Shown: one piece after another, positions 1 to 7,974 of the stretch | How positions within the stretch are numbered: position 1 is the first letter of the stretch | How the letters are laid out: each line of letters starts with the position of its first letter | Source: Telmatospirillum sp. | GTDB taxonomy: Bacteria; Pseudomonadota; Alphaproteobacteria; CACIAM-22H2 | NCBI GenBank assembly: GCA_020248985.1 | Contig: JADCGL010000022.1 | Location: 124,001-188,000 of the forward strand | Direction: 5' to 3' | Length of the DNA: 64,000 nt | Position numbers and translations under genes: made by a program | The notes under the pieces: generated by a model | The model's input: only the letters and a program-made list of their open reading frames with translations | Database searches by the model: none | What the model was told of the DNA's origin: nothing

Positions 1-40
1 CGAGGGCGAGAACGAACATCCCTTCAAGCGCACCCGCCAT
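1..40 (-). CDS. Probable CaiB/BaiF (class III) CoA-transferase, N-terminus only
   Basis: Only the first 13 codons lie in the window; they read MAGALEGMFVLAL. The acyl-CoA dehydrogenase stop and this ATG overlap as TGATG, so translation is probably coupled and this would be the last visible gene of the long minus-strand operon. A start of the type 'x-LEG-x-x-VL-x-L' is typical of class III CoA-transferases, which often accompany acyl-CoA dehydrogenases and would activate a carboxylic acid substrate. The identification rests on 13 residues and the neighbourhood, so it is tentative. Confidence 0.4.
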   Translation of the reverse strand, partial: MAGALEGMFVLAL

Positions 41-1185
41 CAGAACGACCTCGGCAAGCCCAGCACATGCTCGGCGATGTAGGACAGAACGAGATTGGTC
101 GAGATGGGCGCGACTTGGTAGAGCCGCGTCTCGCGGAATTTGCGCTCGACGTCGTATTCCTCGGCAAAGCCGAAGCCGCCATGCGTCTGCAGGCACGCTT
201 CGCCCGCCTGCCACGACGCGTCGGCCGCCAGCATCTTGGCCATGTTGGCCTCGGCCCCGCAGGGTTCACCCGCCTCGTAGAGCCGGATCGCTTCGTGCAC
301 CATCAATTCCGCACTGCGCATCGCGGCGTAGGCTTTGGCGATCGGGAACTGCACGCCCTGGTTCTGGCCGATCGGGCGGCCGAACACGCGGCGCGATTTG
401 GCGTAGGCCGAAGCCGTCTCGACGAACCAGCGCGCATCGCCGATACATTCGGCGGCGATCAGAATGCGCTCGGCATTCATGCCGTCCAGAATGTAGCGAA
501 AGCCTTTTCCTTCCTCGCCGATGCGATTCTCGGCCGGGATTTCGACATTGTCGAAAAACACTTCCGTCGTCGCATGGTTCAGCATCGCGCGCAGCGGCCT
601 TATGGCGAGACCCTTGGCGCCGCGCATGTCGAGCACGAAGACGGAAAGCCCGTCGGTCTTTTTGGCAGTCGTATCCTTGGGTGCCGTGCGCGCGAGCAGC
701 AGCATCAGATCCGAATGTTCGGCCCGGCTCGTCCACACTTTTTGGCCGTTCACGACATACACGTCGCCGCGCCGCTCGGCCGTGGTGCGGATGGCCGAGG
801 TGTCGCTGCCCGCATCGGGCTCGGTCACGCCGAAGGCCTGCAGGCGCAGCGCTCCCGAAGCAATGCCGGGCAGGTAAAGCTGCTTCTGTGCTGGCGAGCC
901 GTGCCGCAGAATGGTGCCCATCGTGTACATCTGCGCGTGGCACGCGGCCCCATTGGCCCCGCTCGCGTGGATCTCTTCGAGGATCGCGGCGGCGGCCGAC
1001 AGCGGAAGCCCCGCACCCCCGTATTCTTCCGGAATGAGGGCCGCCAGCATGCCGCTGTCGGTGAGCGCTTTCACGAATGCCGTCGGATATTCGCGCGCGC
1101 GGTCGCGCGCGCGCCAATAGCTGCCGGGAAATTCGCGGCACAGCGCTTGGACGCTGGCGCGGATTTCCGCGTGGCGCGCGATCAT
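40..1185 (-). CDS. Acyl-CoA dehydrogenase family protein
   Basis: A 381-residue FAD enzyme of the acyl-CoA dehydrogenase fold, expected to introduce an alpha-beta double bond and pass electrons to ETF. The start at 1185 (MIARHAEIRAS) overlaps the upstream stop as ATGA and gives normal family length. Family blocks include VTEPDAGSDTSAIRTTA for FAD/substrate contacts and the C-terminal QTHGGFGFAEEYDVER segment. The usual C-terminal catalytic Glu of the 'YEGT' motif is absent; the equivalent stretch reads LYQVAPISTN. A Glu in MNAER sits where isovaleryl- and long-chain-type enzymes carry their base, so that residue may be catalytic. The downstream gene is probably a CoA-transferase, suggesting CoA activation then oxidation, but the substrate is unknown. 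Confidence 0.85.
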   Translation of the reverse strand: MIARHAEIRASVQALCREFPGSYWRARDRAREYPTAFVKALTDSGMLAALIPEEYGGAGLPLSAAAAILEEIHASGANGAACHAQMYTMGTILRHGSPAQKQLYLPGIASGALRLQAFGVTEPDAGSDTSAIRTTAERRGDVYVVNGQKVWTSRAEHSDLMLLLARTAPKDTTAKKTDGLSVFVLDMRGAKGLAIRPLRAMLNHATTEVFFDNVEIPAENRIGEEGKGFRYILDGMNAERILIAAECIGDARWFVETASAYAKSRRVFGRPIGQNQGVQFPIAKAYAAMRSAELMVHEAIRLYEAGEPCGAEANMAKMLAADASWQAGEACLQTHGGFGFAEEYDVERKFRETRLYQVAPISTNLVLSYIAEHVLGLPRSF

Positions 1186-2186
1186 CCCGCCGCCCGTTTG
1201 CGCAGATCGGCCAACAGATCGGCCGGCACCTTGATGCCGTCTTTGGCGGCCTTGTCGCGCAAGGCAAGGCGGCGCGCACCGGGCAGACGCGTGCCCGCTT
1301 GGCCGAGCACGGCCCCCAGCAAGGTCTCGACGCGCGCTGCGAACGCGTCGCCCGCAAGTCGGGCCGGATCGATCAGCAGCAGCAATTGGCCCACACGCGG
1401 CGGCGGGCCCTTTGCGTCGAAGAAAGAACTCGCCTCGAAACCGAAATGCGAGGCGGTCAACGCCGCCGACAGCAATTCGACCATCAGCACCAACGCGGCA
1501 CCCTTGGCGTCGCCGAGCGGCAACATCGTGCCGGCGAGCGCTTGTTTGGCGTCGGTCGTGGGCGCACCGGAAGGATCGAGCGCCCAGCCTTCCGGAATCG
1601 CTTCGCCCTTTTGCGCCGCGACCATGATCTTGCCGCGCGCGACTTTGGACAAAGAGAGGTCGATCACGAGCGGCGGTTTCCCCGCACGCGGACACGCAAA
1701 CGCAATCGGATTGGTGCCGAACAACGGCTTCGATCCGCCCCACGGTGCGATGGCCGCGGGCGAATTGCCGAACAGCAGCGCCACAAGCCCGTGCTTGGCG
1801 GCGGCTTCGACATGCAGACCCGCCGCCCCGAAATGATGCGAGTTGGCAATGCCGACCGCAACCGTGCCGGCAGACTTCGCCATTTCGGCCGCACGCGCGA
1901 TGCCCGCGGCGAGTGCCGGATACGCAAACCCGTCTTTGGCATCGACCAGCAACGTGCCGGGTGCGGTCGCCGTCAAGGTCGGAACGGCCTGGCCGTCCAC
2001 CTTCCCGACTTTGGCTTGGTCGGCATACGCCGCGACGCGCGACAGGCCGTGGCTTGCGAGCCCGTCGGCTTCGGCCGCGATCAACGCATCGGCGACCGAT
2101 GCGGCATTGGCGGGCGACGTGTTCGCGGCAACGAGTGCCGCCACAGCCAGCCGATGCGCTTCGGCCAAGGCGATGGTTTCGCTCAT
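1182..2186 (-). CDS. Ldh2/MDH family NAD(P)-dependent dehydrogenase, ComC-like
   Basis: A 334-residue member of the malate/L-lactate/L-sulfolactate dehydrogenase family (Ldh2), whose fold is unrelated to classical Rossmann lactate dehydrogenases. Diagnostic stretches are ASHGLSRV near residue 45, NSHHFGAAG in the middle and GTNPIAFACP. The start at 2186 overlaps the stop of the preceding gene as ATGA, and its own stop overlaps the next start the same way. In known sulfolactate degraders an Ldh2 enzyme, ComC, interconverts (R)-sulfolactate and sulfopyruvate and works with a D-2-hydroxyacid dehydrogenase as a two-enzyme racemase. The same pair is adjacent here, in an operon with SuyAB-like genes. 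Exact substrate cannot be read from sequence; malate, ureidoglycolate and other 2-hydroxyacids are alternatives. Confidence 0.8.
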   Translation of the reverse strand: MSETIALAEAHRLAVAALVAANTSPANAASVADALIAAEADGLASHGLSRVAAYADQAKVGKVDGQAVPTLTATAPGTLLVDAKDGFAYPALAAGIARAAEMAKSAGTVAVGIANSHHFGAAGLHVEAAAKHGLVALLFGNSPAAIAPWGGSKPLFGTNPIAFACPRAGKPPLVIDLSLSKVARGKIMVAAQKGEAIPEGWALDPSGAPTTDAKQALAGTMLPLGDAKGAALVLMVELLSAALTASHFGFEASSFFDAKGPPPRVGQLLLLIDPARLAGDAFAARVETLLGAVLGQAGTRLPGARRLALRDKAAKDGIKVPADLLADLRKRAAG

Positions 2187-3133
2187 TTGCTGCCCTTGAT
2201 CCCAAGTTTCTGCAAGGCACCCCGCACATTGGCGACGGTCACCGACGACACGCGGACATTGCCCTCGGCCGTAACGCCCGCAATATGCGGCGTGAGCCAC
2301 AGGCGCGGCACGCCCTCGAGCACGGACCCTGCCTTGAGCGGCTCCTGGTCGAACACGTCGAGCAACGCGCCGCCCAAAGCGCCCGATTTGAGGGCAGCGG
2401 CCAATGCCGCCTCGTCGATGATGCCGCCGCGCGCGGTGTTGATCACGAGTGCCGTCGGCTTCATCGCGGCGAGGCGCTTGGCATCGAGCAGATTGCGCGT
2501 CTGCGGCGTCAACGGCACGTGCAGCGACACGACGTCGCTCGAAGCGCACAGCGTGTCGATGTCGGCCACGCGCGCCACGCCGTACTGCGCCCAAGCCGGA
2601 TCGTCGGGCTTCAGCATCGGATCGTAGGCGACGATCTCCATGGCGAGCGCTTTGGCGCGCGTTGCAACCGCGCGCGCAATGCCGCCGAAGCCGACGAGGC
2701 CCAGGCGCTTGCCCATCGCCTCGCCGAGCATCAGATCGTTGCGCGGCCATTTGCCGGCGAGCACGGCGTCGTTCGCCTTCCATACGTCGCGCAAGCCCAC
2801 GAAGATTGCCGCGATCACGTATTCGGCGACAGACACGGTGTTGGCCCCCGTCGCCGGGAAAACCTGGATGCCGCGGCGCGCGCACTCGTCCATGTCGATA
2901 TTGTCGAGGCCCACGCCCAAGCGGCCGATGACCTTCAGATTCTTCATTGCGGCGAGCACGGCCCCGCGCACTTGCGTGCGGTTGCGCACGATGATGGCAG
3001 GGCTGTCGGACGCCAGCCGCGCAAGCTCCTCGAGATTGTCGACGAGCTTGGGATCGTAATGCACGGAATAGTCCCGGGCGAGATCGTCCACCGCCCACTG
3101 GTCCACGAATTCGCTGACCACAATGTCGTTCAT
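2183..3133 (-). CDS. D-2-hydroxyacid dehydrogenase (NAD), SlcC-like
   Basis: A 316-residue NAD-dependent D-isomer 2-hydroxyacid dehydrogenase. The start at 3133 (MNDIVVSEFVD) lies 2 bases downstream of the ThDP enzyme stop; a longer open frame exists but its extra N-terminus is low-complexity and overlaps the upstream gene. The Rossmann segment GLVGFGGIARAVA is intact, as are the catalytic Arg in NTARGGIIDE, the Glu in FDQEP and the His in LTPHIAG. (S)-sulfolactate dehydrogenase SlcC belongs to this family and oxidises (S)-sulfolactate to sulfopyruvate. Next to an Ldh2 enzyme and in an operon with SuyAB-like genes that is the best guess, but phosphoglycerate-, glyoxylate- or sulfomalate-type substrates fit the family equally well. 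Confidence 0.82.
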   Translation of the reverse strand: MNDIVVSEFVDQWAVDDLARDYSVHYDPKLVDNLEELARLASDSPAIIVRNRTQVRGAVLAAMKNLKVIGRLGVGLDNIDMDECARRGIQVFPATGANTVSVAEYVIAAIFVGLRDVWKANDAVLAGKWPRNDLMLGEAMGKRLGLVGFGGIARAVATRAKALAMEIVAYDPMLKPDDPAWAQYGVARVADIDTLCASSDVVSLHVPLTPQTRNLLDAKRLAAMKPTALVINTARGGIIDEAALAAALKSGALGGALLDVFDQEPLKAGSVLEGVPRLWLTPHIAGVTAEGNVRVSSVTVANVRGALQKLGIKGSK

Positions 3134-3134
3134 G

Positions 3135-4739
3135 TCACATCTGCTCCATATATTCGGCCGGATCGACGACCGCGTCGATGACCGTGAATTTGCGCACTTT
3201 GAGCGCTTGGTCGAACGCCGCTTCGAACGCGGCAAGGCTTTCGACCCGCACGCCGACGGCGCCGCAAGCCTGCGCGACCTGATCGAATCGCGGGCCCGCG
3301 AAATCGACGGCCCGCTGCGCCATCTGCATCTTGGCTTGCTTGAGCTTGATCAGCGACAGCGCACCGTCGTTCAGCACGACGACGACGATCGGCAGATCGA
3401 GTTCGGCCGCCAGCGGCAGCTCGCCCAGCGTCATCAGCATGCAGCCGTCGCCGACCAAGGCCACGACCGGCGCCTGCGGGTCCGCCAATTGCGCGCCGAT
3501 GGCGGCGGGCACGGCATAGCCCATGCAGCACAAACCGTTCGACTGCATGAGCTGGCCCGGCGCTTGGGCTGCGATCGCATGGCTCGCAAGAATGCGATGG
3601 GCACCCACGTCGACCGTCATGCGCCATTTCGGCGTCACGCGATCCGACACGGCCTTGAACAAAGCCGCCGGCGAAATGCCCGCGGCCGGAGCGCGCGGGC
3701 GCACGATGTGCGCGACTTCCGCGCGGCACGCGGCCAGCATTTCCGCGGACCACGCAGTCGTGCTGGGTGCGGTCAATTGCGCCAGCATCGTCGGCAGATC
3801 GCCGTAGCATTCCTGGCCGAGCGGGAAGATGCGGTGGTTGAGCGGCCCCCAATCGAGGGCGATCCCCTGGACCGCAGCGCCCCACGCATCGACCCAGGCG
3901 TCGCGCAGCTCGATCGGATCGAAGCCGACGCACACGATCAGATCGGCGGCGGCCAGCAGTTTGAGATTGGCGGCATCGACGATCGGCGACAGACCGACCG
4001 CCCCCAAGCACAGCGCATGTCTGTCGCTGACGACACCCTTGGCCTTGTAGGTCGCGAAGAAGGGCATGTGGCGCGATTCGAGGAAGGCTTGCAGCGCTTG
4101 CGGCACGCGCTCGGCCAATGCGCCGCGGCCAATGAGCGCCAGCGGGCGCTTGGCTGCGGCGAGCCTCAAGCGCAATTCGGCGACGGCCGTTTCGGCAAGG
4201 CCCGTGCGCGCGATCTGGGCCGGCTGCGGCTCGGCCGTCTCTTTGCTGTCCTGGCGGCCGAGATCGGCGGGCACGTTCAGCATCACGGGGCCGGCCGGAT
4301 AGCTTGTCGCGATGTCGAGGGCGCGCGCCAGATGCTGGGCCGGGCGTGCGGCATTGAGATGGGCGGCGTATTTGACGACCGGTGTCGCCAACGCCACATG
4401 GTCGAACGCCTGGTGGTTGTAGATCTGCGCGTTCGCCGTCGCCATTTCGCCGGTCAAAACGGCGATGGGCGAGCGCTCCATCAAAGCGCCCGCAAGCCCC
4501 GCCGTTGCGTTCGCAATGCCGGGCCCGAGGGCCGGGATCAGCACTTGCGGCTTGCCGGTGATCTGGGCAGCGGCATCCGCCATGAAGGCGGCGGCGGGTT
4601 CCGATTTCGCCAACACGAAGCGGATGCCCGCCTCTTCGCACGCGCGCACGGTTTCGAGCACGTCGTTGCCGGGAATGCCGAACGCAAACGATGCACCCCA
4701 CGCTTTCAGCGTGCGGGCAAGACGGTCGGCGACTTTCAT
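3135..4739 (-). CDS. ThDP-dependent enzyme of the acetolactate synthase-like family
   Basis: A 534-residue thiamine-diphosphate enzyme with the three-domain layout of acetolactate synthase-like decarboxylases. The ThDP-activating Glu sits in KSEPAAAFMADA (about residue 50), and the metal-diphosphate motif runs from VGDGCMLM to VLNDG. Start 4739 is preceded by an AGAG ribosome site and lies 13 bases after the flavoprotein stop. No FAD-specific features are obvious. In this operon it could decarboxylate sulfopyruvate to sulfoacetaldehyde (a fused ComDE-like role) or act on another 2-oxoacid. True sulfoacetaldehyde acetyltransferase (Xsc) is usually nearer 590-600 residues, so I do not call it Xsc. 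Confidence 0.8.
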   Translation of the reverse strand: MKVADRLARTLKAWGASFAFGIPGNDVLETVRACEEAGIRFVLAKSEPAAAFMADAAAQITGKPQVLIPALGPGIANATAGLAGALMERSPIAVLTGEMATANAQIYNHQAFDHVALATPVVKYAAHLNAARPAQHLARALDIATSYPAGPVMLNVPADLGRQDSKETAEPQPAQIARTGLAETAVAELRLRLAAAKRPLALIGRGALAERVPQALQAFLESRHMPFFATYKAKGVVSDRHALCLGAVGLSPIVDAANLKLLAAADLIVCVGFDPIELRDAWVDAWGAAVQGIALDWGPLNHRIFPLGQECYGDLPTMLAQLTAPSTTAWSAEMLAACRAEVAHIVRPRAPAAGISPAALFKAVSDRVTPKWRMTVDVGAHRILASHAIAAQAPGQLMQSNGLCCMGYAVPAAIGAQLADPQAPVVALVGDGCMLMTLGELPLAAELDLPIVVVVLNDGALSLIKLKQAKMQMAQRAVDFAGPRFDQVAQACGAVGVRVESLAAFEAAFDQALKVRKFTVIDAVVDPAEYMEQM

Positions 4740-4752
4740 TCGGCAGGCTCTT

Positions 4753-6477
4753 TCATTCGGCAGCTTCGGCTTCGAGAAGAGTTTGGCCCGGCCGCACGCG
4801 CGTGAAAGCAACGGGGGCACTCGTCACCTGCGCGCGGCCGTCCACAAGCGTGGCCAGCGTGTAGCGCGAAGCCGCGAGATCGCCCGCTTCCGGATGGTCG
4901 GCGCGGAAATGCGCCCCGCGGCTGTCGTCGCGCGCGACGGCGGCAGCCCGGATCGTTTTCGACACGGCGACGAGATTCTTGAGATTGAGCCAATCGGCCC
5001 AGGTGAGATTGAAGGCGCGGTCGCCGTCGGCAACACCGGCCGCATCGAGGCTTGCGTCGAGTTCTTCGAGAGATGCTTCGGCGCGCTTAAGGCAGCTCGC
5101 ATCGCGCACGATGCCGACATCGTTCCACATCGTCTCGAACAGTTTTTCGCGGATCGCTTCGAGATCGGTCGGTTTACGGCCGAACGGGGCTTCTGCCTGC
5201 GCGATCGCCTGCGCGATCGCGGTCTCGTCGGCGGCGCGCAAGGCGGCTCCTGCGCCCACGTATTTCGCCATGCTCGCCCCGGCAAGCCCGCCGAACACGG
5301 TCGAGTTGGCAACGCCGTTGCCGCCGAGGCGGTTGGCACCATGGACGCCGCCGGTGTCTTCGCCGGCCGCGAACAGGCCCGGCAAAGCGGTCGTGCAGTC
5401 GGGTGCAAAGGGCAGACCGCCCATCATGTAGTGCGCTGTCGGCACGACTTCGACGCGGTCACCGGCGAGATCGAAGCCGCAATCGGCGCAGCGCTCGACC
5501 ATGCCTTTGAACTGGCGGCGCACGTTTTCGGGCCCGAGATGGCGCATCTCGAGATAGACCCCGCCCAGATCCGTGCCGCGCCCTTTGGCGATCGTGTCAA
5601 AGATGGCACGGCTCACCACGTCGCGCGTGGCGCGCTCGGCCTTGGGGTCGTACTCGGCCATGAAGCGCTTGCCGTCGCGGTCGACGAGCCAGCCGCCCGC
5701 CCCGCGCAAACCTTCTTCGAGCACGGTGCCGGTCATGCGCGTGTCGGGTCCGGCGAGCAGGCCCGTAGGGTGGAACTGCACCATCTCCATGTCGCGCAAA
5801 GGCAGGCCCGCGCGCAGCGCCATCGCCATGCCGTCGCAGGCTTTGTCGCCCGAGGGTGTGTGGTATTTGTACATGGTCGGGCCGCCGCCGGTGGCGAGAA
5901 GGACGGCCTTGGCGCGCACGAACACGAAATTGCCGGCACGCATATCCAGCATCAACACGCCGGACAAGGCCGACCCGTCCGGCGTTTTGACGAGCGCCAG
6001 GGCGCGATGTTCTTCGAGCCGCGCGATGCCGCGGGCCCAGACCTGCTCGGCCAGGCGATTGACGATCTCGATGCCGGTCAGATCGCCCTTGTGCACCGTG
6101 CGGTCGAAGGTTTGGCCGGCAAAGGCCTTCTGGTGCACCGTACCGTCGGGATTGCGGTCGAAAAAGCAGCCGAGCTCGTTTTCGAGCTCGCGGATGCGCA
6201 CTTGCGCCTCGTGCACGAGCAGCCAGGCAAGGTCCTGGTCGTTGAGCCACTTGCCGCCCTCGATCGTGTCCATGAAATGGCGAACGGCACTGTCGCCTTT
6301 GGCGAGTGCGACGTTGTAGCCGCCCTGGACCATGCGCGTGCAGCCGCTCTTGCCGAGCAGGCCTTTGACCGCGATCGTGATCTTGAGCGCAGGGTCGGCT
6401 TTGTGCGCATGCAGCGCCGCAAACAGCCCGGCCCCGCCCGCCCCCAGGATCAGAATGTCGGTGTCGATGCGCTTCAC
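4753..6477 (-). CDS. Succinate dehydrogenase/fumarate reductase-like flavoprotein subunit
   Basis: A 574-residue complex II flavoprotein (SdhA/FrdA family). The start is GTG at 6477, overlapping the fumarase-beta stop as GTGA. It opens with the dinucleotide-binding ILGAGGAG. The substrate pocket residues of the family are conserved in VQFHPTG, EEGLRGAGGW, PTAHYMMGG and GANRLGGNG. The His that links FAD covalently in SdhA/FrdA is replaced by Cys46 (KSGCTRMVQGG), so FAD is probably non-covalent or linked differently. Matching iron-sulfur and membrane subunits lie 5.6 kb upstream in the same operon, so electrons would reach quinone. Expected chemistry is reversible desaturation of a succinate-like diacid; in this sulfonate context a sulfosuccinate-type substrate is plausible but unproven. 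Confidence 0.85.
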   Translation of the reverse strand: MKRIDTDILILGAGGAGLFAALHAHKADPALKITIAVKGLLGKSGCTRMVQGGYNVALAKGDSAVRHFMDTIEGGKWLNDQDLAWLLVHEAQVRIRELENELGCFFDRNPDGTVHQKAFAGQTFDRTVHKGDLTGIEIVNRLAEQVWARGIARLEEHRALALVKTPDGSALSGVLMLDMRAGNFVFVRAKAVLLATGGGPTMYKYHTPSGDKACDGMAMALRAGLPLRDMEMVQFHPTGLLAGPDTRMTGTVLEEGLRGAGGWLVDRDGKRFMAEYDPKAERATRDVVSRAIFDTIAKGRGTDLGGVYLEMRHLGPENVRRQFKGMVERCADCGFDLAGDRVEVVPTAHYMMGGLPFAPDCTTALPGLFAAGEDTGGVHGANRLGGNGVANSTVFGGLAGASMAKYVGAGAALRAADETAIAQAIAQAEAPFGRKPTDLEAIREKLFETMWNDVGIVRDASCLKRAEASLEELDASLDAAGVADGDRAFNLTWADWLNLKNLVAVSKTIRAAAVARDDSRGAHFRADHPEAGDLAASRYTLATLVDGRAQVTSAPVAFTRVRPGQTLLEAEAAE

Positions 6478-7085
6478 GCTTTCACCCCGAGCGATGCGAG
6501 CGCCGCTGCCCGCCGGTCTTCGGCGGTGGCGCGCACCGTGTCGTAGAGCGAGTTGCCGTGGCTGTCTATCGCGACCAGGAGCGGCCCGAATCCCTTGATC
6601 TTGAAATGCCACAGGCTCTCGGGATTGAGATCGTCGAGATCGACGTCGACGATGCGCTCGATCCATGTCGTCTCGAGCGCTGCGGTCCCGCCGATGATCG
6701 CAAGATAGACGCCGCCAAGCTCGGCAAACGCGGCAAGCGACGCTTCGCGCAAGCCGCCTTTGCCCACGACGATGCGCACGCCGTATTCGGCCATCAAAGG
6801 CCGCGTGAAACGCTCCATGCGGTCGGACGTGGTGGTGCCCACGCACACGGGCGCGTAGCCCGCGGGCGCTTCGTTCGAGATCGGCACTTTGCGCACATTG
6901 GGGGCGGTGTGGATCACGGCATGGCCGCGGAGGTCGAAGCGCGTGCGCCGGCCGCGATCGAACATGTGGATCTGCGTCGCGTCGCGAATGCCGAACAGGT
7001 CGTTTTCGAGCGTGACCGTATCGCCCGCGCGAAGCTTGCGGATTGCCGCCTCGTCGACCGGCATGTTGAGCACGTGGTGCGCCAT
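6474..7085 (-). CDS. Class I fumarase/tartrate dehydratase-like hydro-lyase, beta subunit
   Basis: A 203-residue beta subunit of an iron-sulfur-dependent hydro-lyase (TtdB or C-terminal FumA family). The start at 7085 (MAHHVLNMPVD) fits family length (about 200 residues) and lies 4 bases after the alpha-subunit stop. Family stretches include GDTVTL, HTAPNVRKV, CVGTTTSDRME and VGKGGL, matching the conserved GPTTSxRM and GKGG blocks that build the active site with the alpha subunit. It hydrates or dehydrates a fumarate-like acid. Here it sits between its alpha subunit and the complex II-like flavoprotein, so it may hydrate that enzyme's product. Confidence 0.88.
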   Translation of the reverse strand: MAHHVLNMPVDEAAIRKLRAGDTVTLENDLFGIRDATQIHMFDRGRRTRFDLRGHAVIHTAPNVRKVPISNEAPAGYAPVCVGTTTSDRMERFTRPLMAEYGVRIVVGKGGLREASLAAFAELGGVYLAIIGGTAALETTWIERIVDVDLDDLNPESLWHFKIKGFGPLLVAIDSHGNSLYDTVRATAEDRRAAALASLGVKA

Positions 7086-7089
7086 GGCT

Positions 7090-7974
7090 CTAGAACCCGA
7101 TCGCAAGCCCGTCGGGCGAGAAGGTCGCACTCGCCCGGCGCGCGGAATGGCATTGGATGTTCACGGCTACGGGATTCATCGTGATGTGCGTGGCCGCCGT
7201 TTCGACATGCACGGCGAACGCGGTCGAATCGCCGCCGAGCCCTTGCGGCCCGATGCCGAGCGTATTGACGGCCGCCGACAAGAGCTGTTCGAGTTTGGCG
7301 CCCTCGGGGTCGCTGCACACGGAGCCAAGCGGGCGCGTGGCCGCGACCTTGGCGATGTGCATGCACAGATCCGACGTGCCGCCGATGCCGACGCCCACGA
7401 TCGTCGGCGGACAGACCTTGCCGCCCGCTTCCATCACGCGGTCGATCACAAACGTCTTGATGCCGTCGATGCCGTCGGCCGGAATCAGCATTTTGAGGAA
7501 CGAGCCGTTCTCCGAGCCGGAACCCTTCGGGATCATCTCGAGGCGCAGCGTGCGCGGCCGATCGACGAAGTCGATGTTGATCACCGGCACGCGAATTCCC
7601 GACGAAGTGTGCAGATTGGCGCGCGTGAGCGGGTGCACGACCGACGAGCGCAGCGGATATTCGCGCGTGGCGCGGGCCACGCCCCGCCCGATCGCTTCTT
7701 TGAGGGCGAAGCCGTCGATCGCGACGCCCTGGCCGATCTCGACATTGAAGATCGGTATGCCGGTGTCTTGGCACAGGAGATTGTCGGTGCGCTCGGCCAC
7801 GCCGATATTCTCGATCATCGTCGCGAGCACGGCTTTGGCCGTGCGGCCGGTCTCGGCCGCGTCGAGCTTCGTGAAGCCCGCCTTGATGTCGTCGGGCAGC
7901 ACTTTGAGGGCGCGGATATAGAGGTACTTCGCCGCCTCCTCGATGGCGGCGATCTCGACCGCGAACGCGCTCAC
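7090..7974 (-). CDS. Class I fumarase/tartrate dehydratase-like hydro-lyase, alpha subunit
   Basis: A 294-residue alpha subunit carrying the [4Fe-4S] site. It starts with GTG at 7974, overlapping the permease stop as GTGA. Three cysteines expected to bind the cluster are visible: in CQDTGIPIF (about residue 68), in GGKVCPPTIVGVGIGG (about residue 180) and in VNIQCHSARR (about residue 275). Two-subunit enzymes of this class include archaeal-type fumarases and E. coli L-tartrate dehydratase TtdAB. Co-transcription with a complex II-like enzyme suggests it hydrates an unsaturated diacid made by that enzyme. Housekeeping fumarase is an alternative that the sequence cannot exclude. Confidence 0.88.
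   Translation of the reverse strand: MSAFAVEIAAIEEAAKYLYIRALKVLPDDIKAGFTKLDAAETGRTAKAVLATMIENIGVAERTDNLLCQDTGIPIFNVEIGQGVAIDGFALKEAIGRGVARATREYPLRSSVVHPLTRANLHTSSGIRVPVINIDFVDRPRTLRLEMIPKGSGSENGSFLKMLIPADGIDGIKTFVIDRVMEAGGKVCPPTIVGVGIGGTSDLCMHIAKVAATRPLGSVCSDPEGAKLEQLLSAAVNTLGIGPQGLGGDSTAFAVHVETAATHITMNPVAVNIQCHSARRASATFSPDGLAIGF

Noticed and set aside
3135-4739. Calling the ThDP enzyme sulfoacetaldehyde acetyltransferase (Xsc)
   Set aside because: It is about 60 residues shorter than typical Xsc and no phosphate acetyltransferase gene, the usual companion, is nearby.
6474-7974. Calling the two-subunit hydro-lyase an L-tartrate dehydratase
   Set aside because: Subunit sizes fit TtdAB, but there is no tartrate transporter or TtdR-like regulator, and two-subunit fumarases have the same layout. 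Left as class I fumarase/tartrate dehydratase-like.
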